From: Clostridiales bacterium
GTDB lineage: Bacteria; Bacillota; Clostridia; Christensenellales; Aristaeellaceae
Assembly: GCA_012512355.1 (NCBI GenBank)
Contig: JAAZEI010000106.1
Coordinates: 1 to 8,947 of the forward strand
DNA: 8,947 bases
Direction of reading: 5' to 3'
The notes under the pieces were generated by a model, which saw only the letters and a program-made list of their open reading frames with translations, made no database searches and had not been told where the DNA came from. Position 1 is the first letter of the stretch. Each line of letters starts with the position of its first letter. Of this stretch, positions 1 to 5,830 are shown piece after piece. Position numbers and translations under genes: made by a program.

Positions 1-694
1 GCATTATGTGCAGGACAAGGGTAAGCTTGTCATCGGCTATACCGTCTATGAACCCATGAACTATACCGATGAAAAGGGTATATTCACAGGGTTTGATACC
101 GAACTTGCCATGGCAGTGAGCAAAGAATTGGGAGTGGTCCCCGAATTTGTGGAAATCAATTGGGAGACCAAAGAAATTGAGCTGGCTGCCAAATCCATCG
201 ATTGTATTTGGAATGGTCTGACCATCTCAGATGAGCGCAAAGCCAATATGGAGATAACCGATGCCTACCTGCAAAATGCTCAGGTGGTCGTTATGAAAGC
301 TGGAAGTGAATACATCGATACCTCGTCCCTCCTGGGGAAAACAGTTGTAGCGGAAGCCGGCAGTGCAGGGGAGACAACTGTCAAAGAAGATGACAACCTC
401 ATGCAGGCTGAGTATATCGCCAAAGAAGTACAGACCGCTTGTCTGATGGAAGTTGCCGCCGGCACAGCAGATGCAGCGGTGCTTGATCTCACCTTGGCCA
501 AAGCCATGATTGGGGATGGTACAGATTATGCCAACCTGGTTATTGTTGACAGTTTGGCAGTGGAAGAGTACGGTGTGGCATTTCGCAAAGGGAGTGACTT
601 GGCAGAGGCTGTCAACGAGACTTTTGTGACGCTTAAGCAAAATGGAACCTTGGACGAACTTGCAGAAAAATATGGTCTGAACTTGGCGCTATAA
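1..694 (+). CDS. Amino acid ABC transporter substrate-binding protein (5' partial)
   Basis: This is the extracytoplasmic receptor of a polar amino acid ABC importer (SBP_bac_3 family). It captures the amino acid outside the membrane and hands it to the permease encoded next. The frame is open to the left edge (...H-Y-V-Q-D-K-G-K-L), so the GTG at 8 is probably not the start, and the signal peptide or lipobox lies outside the window. About 230 residues remain, nearly the whole mature two-lobed fold. Visible family features are the opening KLVIGYTVYEPM, the GFDTELA segment, and LTISDER, whose Arg normally contacts the ligand carboxylate. The second lobe has AGSAGETT and a DAAVLDL segment whose Asp normally binds the ligand amino group. 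Family membership is clear, but the ligand cannot be read from sequence. Stop TAA is at 692-694. The gene is first of at least three co-directional transporter genes and is separated from the permease by a strong hairpin. Confidence 0.9.
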   Translation, partial: HYVQDKGKLVIGYTVYEPMNYTDEKGIFTGFDTELAMAVSKELGVVPEFVEINWETKEIELAAKSIDCIWNGLTISDERKANMEITDAYLQNAQVVVMKAGSEYIDTSSLLGKTVVAEAGSAGETTVKEDDNLMQAEYIAKEVQTACLMEVAAGTADAAVLDLTLAKAMIGDGTDYANLVIVDSLAVEEYGVAFRKGSDLAEAVNETFVTLKQNGTLDELAEKYGLNLAL

Positions 695-708
695 TTAAAA
701 ATAAACGG

Positions 709-746
709 CATGATGCAGGGGCAGTTTAGTCTGTCCCTGCATCATG
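709..746 (+). promoter_or_regulatory. Intercistronic hairpin between binding-protein and permease genes
   Basis: A near-perfect inverted repeat: arm 709-724 (catgatgcagggGCAG) pairs with 731-746 around a six-base loop, giving 16 pairs with one G-T wobble. It starts 14 bases after the binding-protein stop. On the plus strand no uridine run follows directly, so it is a poor intrinsic terminator. A 3'-end stabiliser or partial attenuator that keeps binding protein in excess of the membrane components is more likely (inference; such hairpins are common after binding-protein genes). Read leftward it would be followed by a T-rich stretch, but no minus-strand gene ends there. Confidence 0.7.
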
Positions 747-776
747 TATGAGTGCTTTTGTGAAGTAAGGGAAAAA

Positions 777-1439
777 ATGACAGGATTGCAATCAATTATT
801 TTAAGGCTCATTAACAGTTTCGGACTTAATGTTCGGCTGTTTTTCATGACCCTCCTGTTTTCATTGCCTCTGGGTCTGTTTATCGCTTTTGGTTCGATGA
901 GTCGCTTTAAACCTGTCGCCTGGCTGACGAAAACCATAGTATGGATTATTCGTGGCACACCGCTGATGCTGCAGGTTCTCATTATTTATTTTGCGCCGGG
1001 CTTGCTCAATCTGGGATCACCCTGGGGTTCGGGGGCGTCGGCACGCTTTACAGCAGCAACTTTTGCCTTTGTCATCAATTATGCCTGCTATTTTTCCGAA
1101 ATTTATCGGGGTGGTATCCAGGGCATTCCTGTAGGTCAGACAGAAGCCGGGCAGGTGCTGGGTATGACAAAATTGCAGATATTCTTTCGTGTCACTCTCC
1201 TGCAGGTTATCAAGCGCATCTTGCCATCAATGGCCAATGAAATCATCACGCTGGTGAAAGACACCTCCCTGGCTCGTATTATCTCTATTAAAGAAATCAT
1301 CATGATGGCGCAGGAATACACAGCCAGAGGACTCATTTGGCCGCTTTTTTCAACCGGGTTATTCTTCCTTGCTTTTGTTGGGGTGCTGACGTTGCTTTTT
1401 AACCACCTTGAGAAAAAGCTTGAATATTTCAAGGCTTGA
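777..1439 (+). CDS. Amino acid ABC transporter permease (HisM/GlnP family)
   Basis: Inner-membrane permease of the polar amino acid uptake family, 220 residues, the usual family size. Hydrophobic segments lie at about 21-41, 53-73, 91-107 and 190-211. The family motif RGTP is at 59-62. The cytoplasmic EAA loop that docks on the ATPase begins near E123 (EAGQVLGM) and runs into the conserved LVKDTSL stretch. The ATG at 777 is preferred over the in-frame ATG at 744. It follows a TAAGGGA ribosome binding site at 766-772 with a short spacer, and the extra 11 residues (MYECFCEVREK) look unlike a permease N-terminus. The 744 ATG also lies inside the upstream hairpin stem. The ATPase gene follows 9 bases after the stop, so the two are almost certainly co-transcribed. 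A homodimeric channel is likely because only one permease gene is present, though this is inference. Confidence 0.92.
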   Translation: MTGLQSIILRLINSFGLNVRLFFMTLLFSLPLGLFIAFGSMSRFKPVAWLTKTIVWIIRGTPLMLQVLIIYFAPGLLNLGSPWGSGASARFTAATFAFVINYACYFSEIYRGGIQGIPVGQTEAGQVLGMTKLQIFFRVTLLQVIKRILPSMANEIITLVKDTSLARIISIKEIIMMAQEYTARGLIWPLFSTGLFFLAFVGVLTLLFNHLEKKLEYFKA

Positions 1440-1448
1440 GGAGAAAAA

Positions 1449-2234
1449 ATGCCGATACTTCAGGTCGAAAACATATATAAAGAGTTTGGAAAGCTGGAGG
1501 TCTTAAAAGGCATTAGCTTTTCATTGGATAAAGGCAAGACGCTGGCTATTATTGGCTCTTCGGGTTCTGGCAAAACAACTCTGCTTCGCTGTCTGAACTT
1601 ACTGGAACGGCCTGATCAGGGCATTATTTGCGTGAATCATGAAATTATTTTTGATGCGGAGGATAAAGCGGTTCAGCGTGAAGCGCAGATCCGCAAAAAC
1701 CGCCTTAATTTTGGCTTGGTATTTCAATCTTTTAACTTATTTGCTCAGTACACAGTGCTCAAAAACATAACACTGGCCAGTGAGCTGTTGGCGATGGGTG
1801 AAAAAAACAGGGGGAAAAGCAGCGCCGTCCACCAGAGGATTAAAGAAGAAGCTTATGAGCTCTTGGCGCAGATGGGGCTGTCTGACAAAGCAGATGCATA
1901 TCCGCACATGCTATCAGGGGGTCAGCAGCAGCGGGTTGCCATTGCCCGAGCGCTGGCATTAAAGCCCCAGATTCTATGCTTTGATGAACCTACTTCAGCT
2001 TTGGACCCTGAACTGACAGGTGAAGTGCTCAGGGTCGTGCGCGAGCTGGCTGATAAGAAGACTACCATGCTGATCGTTACCCACGAGATGGCTTTTGCGC
2101 GCGACGTGGCGGACCATGTTATCTTCATGGATGAGGGCTTGATTGTGGAAGAAGGCACACCCGCGCAAGTCATCACCAGTCCAAGGGAAGAAAGAACCAG
2201 ACAATTCCTTTCCCGTTTTTCGAATGAACCATAA
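1449..2234 (+). CDS. Amino acid ABC transporter ATP-binding protein (GlnQ/HisP family)
   Basis: Cytoplasmic ATPase powering the importer, 261 residues, close to HisP and GlnQ in length. All nucleotide-binding elements are intact: Walker A GSSGSGKT at 36-43, Q-loop glutamine Q93, ABC signature LSGGQQQR at 155-162, Walker B ILCFDE at 175-180 with catalytic E180, D-loop SALD, and switch histidine H212 in VTHEM. The region before the Q-loop (about 60-90) and the helical segment at about 113-140 (EKNRGKSSAVHQR) are rather long and charged, within family variation. The ribosome binding site GAGGAG at 1438-1443 overlaps the permease stop codon, pointing to translational coupling. No convincing terminator follows, so the operon end is uncertain. 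The family is certain; glutamine, histidine, cystine and other substrates cannot be told apart here. Confidence 0.95.
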   Translation: MPILQVENIYKEFGKLEVLKGISFSLDKGKTLAIIGSSGSGKTTLLRCLNLLERPDQGIICVNHEIIFDAEDKAVQREAQIRKNRLNFGLVFQSFNLFAQYTVLKNITLASELLAMGEKNRGKSSAVHQRIKEEAYELLAQMGLSDKADAYPHMLSGGQQQRVAIARALALKPQILCFDEPTSALDPELTGEVLRVVRELADKKTTMLIVTHEMAFARDVADHVIFMDEGLIVEEGTPAQVITSPREERTRQFLSRFSNEP

Positions 2235-2279
2235 AAAATAGTCTAATTATCTCAAAGCTGGATTATCCCTTCCTAGAAT

Positions 2280-2301
2280 GATAATATTGAAGTGACAATA
2301 T
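2280..2301 (+). promoter_or_regulatory. Weak candidate promoter element and small inverted repeat upstream of the GTPase-NYN gene
   Basis: The 88-base gap after the transporter operon contains GATAAT at 2280-2285 (5 of 6 to a sigma-A -10 box), with no acceptable -35 box at the normal distance. Overlapping it is the inverted repeat ATATTG (2284-2289) / CAATAT (2296-2301) around AAGTGA. It could be an operator or a weak hairpin in the leader. The alternative is that the gene is read through from the transporter operon. Support is thin. Confidence 0.25.
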
Positions 2302-2310
2302 GACATTCGA

Positions 2311-2325
2311 AAGGAGGGTTTTTTG
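2311..2325 (+). promoter_or_regulatory. Ribosome binding site fixing a TTG start
   Basis: AAGGAGGG at 2311-2318 is a near-perfect Shine-Dalgarno sequence placed 4 bases before TTG at 2323-2325. The downstream frame immediately reads KNDLTIGILAHVDAG, the normal N-terminus of a TetM-type GTPase, so the rare start codon is well supported. A strong site with a weak start codon suggests moderate expression. Confidence 0.8.
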
Positions 2326-4956
2326 AAAAACGATTTGACCATAGGCATCCTCGCACATGTAGATGCAGGTAAAACGACGCTGTCAGAAGCTCTTCTATTT
2401 TGCGGCGGCGCTTTGCAGTATCTGGGTCGTGTTGATCATCAGGATGCCTTTCTTGATACAGACAGTCTCGAGCGCAAAAGAGGCATCACGATTTTTTCAA
2501 AACAGGCACTGCTTAGCTACAAAGGGCTTGATATCACTTTGATGGATACGCCGGGACATATTGATTTTTCCTCTGAAATGGAAAAGGTGCTTTCAGTTCT
2601 TGATTATGCGATTCTGATCATCAATGGCAGCGACGGCATCCAGGGACACAGTCTAACGCTTTGGCAGCTGCTCCAGCGGTATGAAATTCCCACATTTATA
2701 TTTATCAACAAAATGGATTTACCCCAGACAGATGCGGAAAAGATTATGTCAGTGTTGAGAGAAAGATTTGGCGAGGGTTGTGTCCATTTTGGTAAACGCC
2801 CGGATCAGAGACATTATTTTGAAGAGATTGCTGTTTGCAGCGAGGAAGTACTGACTCATTTTCTAAAAAGAGGCACAATAGGCGATGAGGAGATCAGCAA
2901 TCTTATCGCCAAACGCTTGCTGTTTCCCTGTTATTTTGGCTCTGCTCTTAAATTAAGCGGGGTTGATGAGCTGCTCGACGGCATTTCGAAATTTTCTCAA
3001 TTACCCCAATATCCTGACGATTTTGGCGCGAGGGTATTTAAAATAGGACGCGATGCCCAAGGTATGCGGCTGAGTTATCTCAAAGTGACGGGCGGCGTGC
3101 TCAAAACCAGGGATATCGTGAGGGATGGCCATGATAAAGAAGGATTGATTTCAAAGGTCACACAGATTCGTTTTTACTCCGCAGACAAATATGCAGTGAC
3201 AGAAGAGGCCGCGGCAGGCAGCATCTGCGCTGTCACAGGCCTCAGCGATAGCTATCCCGGGCAGGCGCTGGGAGCAGAGACGGAGCTGCTCGTGCCGGCT
3301 CTCCAGCCGGTGCTGAGCTATCGGATGATAGTGTCTGAAGAAAACGATGCTTTTGATGTGTTTAAGCAGTTAAAGGATATCCGGGAAGAAGACCCGCAGC
3401 TGGCGCTTTCCTGGGATAAAAAAAGCCGGGAAATCCATTTGCTGGCAATGGGTGAAGTGCAGCTTGAAGTACTCAGCCATATAATCAAGGAGCGCTTTGG
3501 GCTGGTAGTCAGTTTCGATGCCGGCCGTATACTATATAAAGAGACGATTGCATATCCGGTGATTGGCATGGGGCACTTCGAACCGCTGAAGCACTATGCT
3601 GAAGTCCACTTCAGATTGGAGCCCTTGCCGCGCGGCAGCGGCCTACACTATGACAGCAGCTGTTCAGAGGATATCTTGCCGCGCAATGATCAGAATTTTA
3701 TATTAAATCAGCTGACACAGCAGGTGCATGCCGGTGTTTTAACGGGCTCGCCGCTGACGGACCTGAGAATCACACTGCTTACAGGACGTGCACATCCCAA
3801 ACACACAGTTGGGGGTGACTTCCGGGAGGCTGCTTTTCGGGCATTGCGCCAGGGGCTCATGCAGGCGAAGAATATATTGCTGGAGCCTTGGTACCGCTTT
3901 AGCCTGGAGCTGCCCGCTCCTTCCCTTGGCCGGGCGATGACAGACTTTTCAAGGGTGAGTGAGGATATTTTAATTCAATCCAATGACGGACAATATGCCC
4001 GGCTGCAGGGAAGCGCTCCTGTCGCGTTTATGCGCGATTACTTGAAGGAGATTACTGCCTATACACACGGCTTGGGCAGGCTCAGCTGCGCGTTCATGGG
4101 ATTTGCCGCCTGCAGCAACCCGCAGGAAGTGATTGCCGATCTGGGGTATAACCCGGAACAGGACATATCAAACCCGGCTGATTCAGTCTTTTGCAAACAA
4201 GGAGCCAGCGTATTGGTCAAGTGGCACCAGGCACAAAACTTTATGCATGTGGATACCAGTGCTTATTTCAAAGATACAAAGAAAAAAGCCGGAAGACCAG
4301 CATCTGAAAAGAATAAAAAAAGTGCGTCCCAGAGTTTGGACGACGAGTTGAAGGTTATTTTTGAAAGAACCTATGGACCCGTCAAACGCCGGGGCTTTGA
4401 GCCGGTTAAGAAAAAAATACAGCAGAACTTCGACCGGTCTGAGAATGTTATCAAAGCACCAATTTATGAAAAGCCTGATTATTTGTTAGTGGATGGCTAT
4501 AATATCATCCATGCCTGGGAAGAACTTCGACAGCTTTCATCAGACAACATGGATGCTGCAAGACAGCTGCTGATGGATAGACTCAGCAACTATCGGGGAA
4601 TGATCGACCGCGAGATCATTTTGGTCTTTGATGCCTATCGTGTGCCAAGCGGTGTTGAGAACGTTACGCTTTATCATAACATTCATATTGTTTATACCAA
4701 AGAGGCTGAGACAGCGGATGCTTATATAGAGAAGGTAAGCTACGAAATCGGTAAAAAACACCGGGTATCGGTAGCTACTGCTGATGGGGTGATTCAGCTC
4801 ATCGCACTGTGTCATGGCGCACTTCGCATTTCACCCGATATGCTCAAAGAGGAGATAGCGGCAAGTGAAGCCCAAATGCAGGCAATCCTTGATAAAAACT
4901 ATCAAAAAGCATCGAGCCGCATTGTATTTCCTGAAGAGAAGTCAATAGAATCCTAA
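2323..4956 (+). CDS. TetM/EF-G-like translational GTPase fused to a YacP/Rae1-type NYN nuclease domain
   Basis: An 877-residue fusion; TetM itself is about 640. The N-terminal GTPase has all G motifs: AHVDAGKTT at 11-19, RGITI with T56, DTPGH at 75-79, NKMD at 129-132 and GSAL at 206-209. EF-G-like domains II-V follow to about residue 610. At the TetM domain-IV tip loop this protein has HPKHTVGGDF (491-500). A Lys/Ser-rich linker (about 650-672) and a conserved-looking FERTYGP segment (680-686) lead to a C-terminal NYN domain (about 720-860). That domain has VDGYNII (D724), VFDAY (D770), ETADAY (D799) and VATADG (D821), matching B. subtilis YacP/Rae1, a nuclease that cuts mRNA in the ribosomal A site. 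Ribosome-dependent GTP hydrolysis is near certain; coupled mRNA cleavage is inference. Automated annotation would probably call it a tetracycline resistance protein, which I doubt. Its tail overlaps ylmH by 15 bp. Confidence 0.93.
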   Translation: MKNDLTIGILAHVDAGKTTLSEALLFCGGALQYLGRVDHQDAFLDTDSLERKRGITIFSKQALLSYKGLDITLMDTPGHIDFSSEMEKVLSVLDYAILIINGSDGIQGHSLTLWQLLQRYEIPTFIFINKMDLPQTDAEKIMSVLRERFGEGCVHFGKRPDQRHYFEEIAVCSEEVLTHFLKRGTIGDEEISNLIAKRLLFPCYFGSALKLSGVDELLDGISKFSQLPQYPDDFGARVFKIGRDAQGMRLSYLKVTGGVLKTRDIVRDGHDKEGLISKVTQIRFYSADKYAVTEEAAAGSICAVTGLSDSYPGQALGAETELLVPALQPVLSYRMIVSEENDAFDVFKQLKDIREEDPQLALSWDKKSREIHLLAMGEVQLEVLSHIIKERFGLVVSFDAGRILYKETIAYPVIGMGHFEPLKHYAEVHFRLEPLPRGSGLHYDSSCSEDILPRNDQNFILNQLTQQVHAGVLTGSPLTDLRITLLTGRAHPKHTVGGDFREAAFRALRQGLMQAKNILLEPWYRFSLELPAPSLGRAMTDFSRVSEDILIQSNDGQYARLQGSAPVAFMRDYLKEITAYTHGLGRLSCAFMGFAACSNPQEVIADLGYNPEQDISNPADSVFCKQGASVLVKWHQAQNFMHVDTSAYFKDTKKKAGRPASEKNKKSASQSLDDELKVIFERTYGPVKRRGFEPVKKKIQQNFDRSENVIKAPIYEKPDYLLVDGYNIIHAWEELRQLSSDNMDAARQLLMDRLSNYRGMIDREIILVFDAYRVPSGVENVTLYHNIHIVYTKEAETADAYIEKVSYEIGKKHRVSVATADGVIQLIALCHGALRISPDMLKEEIAASEAQMQAILDKNYQKASSRIVFPEEKSIES

Positions 4957-5691
4957 AGTGATGCGCAGTCTTCCTTTTTTGGTTTCACCCAATATATTCA
5001 GAAGCTTTATCCTGCCCTTTCCTCGAACGGAGATGATGGCATTTTGCACTGCAATTTTTGAAATGTTTAGGCATTGCTGATGATCTAGCTGAACTAAACC
5101 CGATGAGATGAGTTCGCAGGCATCATTTCTCGAAAGATGAAAAGCAGCTGCGATTAAAGCGTCAAGCCGAAGCGAAGCGAGGGTGATTTGTTTTTCTGTG
5201 ATGCTGCCAGTCACACTGGGGAGACTGGTCAGTTGAATCTTCTCCACGGACACACCGATGCGACCCAACTTTACAATCCTGTCCGCTATATAATCTGCCA
5301 TGGGAAGCATACATACAAGGCAGGCACGGCCAGGTTCTATCAGGATATCTCCCAGGACCTCCCGTGAAAGACCCAGGGCCAGGATCGCACCTAAAACATC
5401 CTGATGCCGTACTGCATCGTGCTGACGAAAGCTCAGCTGAAGCGCTGCCAGCACATCACTCTGAGCATAAACACCCCAATGGGGATGCAGGAAAACAGCG
5501 AGTTTTCTCTCGGATTCATCAAATCCTCCATCAAGTATCAAATGAATATCCTGACGTGAGGCATAAGACTCAAGGAGCTGTGCAGCTTCGCTTGGCGTGA
5601 TAAACTTGCTGTGCGCCATGCCTGTCTTTTGTGCCTTCCTCTGCACGTCCTCCATTCGGGCCAACAGCTGTTCTCTGTCCTGTGTGTTCAT
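4942..5691 (-). CDS. ylmH: YlmH-type S4-domain RNA-binding protein, ribosome quality control factor
   Basis: A 249-residue protein, near the 257 of B. subtilis YlmH. The N-terminal half has the YlmH-type segments FITPSEAAQLL (about 31-41) and a GGFDESER stretch (about 55-62). The middle domain carries HQDVLGAILALGLSRE, GDI and YIADRIVKLGRIGV. The C-terminal S4 RNA-binding domain (about 172-249) begins LRLDALIAAAFHLSR, passes ISVRGKGRIKL, and ends with TKKGRLRITLGFY, a typical YlmH ending. YlmH binds the 50S subunit and is reported to act with the RqcH alanine-tailing route that clears obstructed ribosomes. It usually sits in the sepF-ylmG-ylmH-divIVA division cluster; here it stands alone, tail to tail with the GTPase-NYN gene. 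The ATG at 5691 has only a modest ribosome binding site (GCAGGT, about 6 bases upstream). A candidate promoter lies just upstream, after the ATPase terminator. Confidence 0.92.
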   Translation of the reverse strand: MNTQDREQLLARMEDVQRKAQKTGMAHSKFITPSEAAQLLESYASRQDIHLILDGGFDESERKLAVFLHPHWGVYAQSDVLAALQLSFRQHDAVRHQDVLGAILALGLSREVLGDILIEPGRACLVCMLPMADYIADRIVKLGRIGVSVEKIQLTSLPSVTGSITEKQITLASLRLDALIAAAFHLSRNDACELISSGLVQLDHQQCLNISKIAVQNAIISVRGKGRIKLLNILGETKKGRLRITLGFY

Positions 5692-5733
5692 ACATACCTG
5701 CTTAAATCTGATTAAATTTTTTTGCTGACTTAG

Positions 5734-5763
5734 AGTGTATCATGTGGCAGTGTCATATCTCAA
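5734..5763 (-). promoter_or_regulatory. Candidate sigma-A promoter for ylmH
   Basis: Read leftward, TTGAGA (5763-5758, 5 of 6 to the -35 consensus) is followed after 18 bases by TACACT (5739-5734, 4 of 6 to the -10 box). A TG placed one base before TACACT makes it an extended -10. Transcription would start near 5727, leaving a leader of about 36 bases. Its position between the upstream terminator and the ylmH start supports ylmH having its own promoter. Confidence 0.5.
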
Positions 5764-5776
5764 TTTTCATTAAGTA

Positions 5777-5820
5777 TAAAACAGCCGCGGCTTCCTGAAA
5801 CAATAAAAAGCCGCGGCTGT
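5777..5820 (-). terminator. Intrinsic terminator of the calcium ATPase gene
   Basis: A 13-bp perfect stem, ACAGCCGCGGCTT at 5781-5793 pairing with 5808-5820, with a 14-base loop. Read leftward it leads into TTTTATACTT, a T-rich exit, and starts 10 bases after the ATPase stop codon. Each arm contains the self-complementary decamer AGCCGCGGCT. No T run follows in the rightward direction, so it should act on the minus strand only. Confidence 0.88.
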
Positions 5821-5830
5821 CAATTGGATG

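Noticed and set aside
227..640. 137-residue open frame on the minus strand under the binding-protein gene
   Set aside because: It lies wholly opposite a clear SBP_bac_3 coding frame, has no family resemblance and no ribosome binding site; it is a shadow of the real codon pattern.
744..776. Permease start at the ATG at 744
   Set aside because: It lies within a hairpin stem without a ribosome binding site, while the ATG at 777 has TAAGGGA just upstream and gives a normal family N-terminus.
2323..4956. A simple annotation as a tetracycline resistance (TetM/TetO) gene
   Set aside because: The protein is about 240 residues longer than TetM, the tetracycline-displacing loop is not conserved, and a nuclease domain is fused at the end. 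Resistance remains possible but is not what the sequence shows.
4923..4979. Possible terminator at the end of the GTPase-NYN gene (T run at 4972-4977 after GAAGA/TCTTC)
   Set aside because: The stem would be about five pairs with a loop of more than 30 bases, too weak to call.
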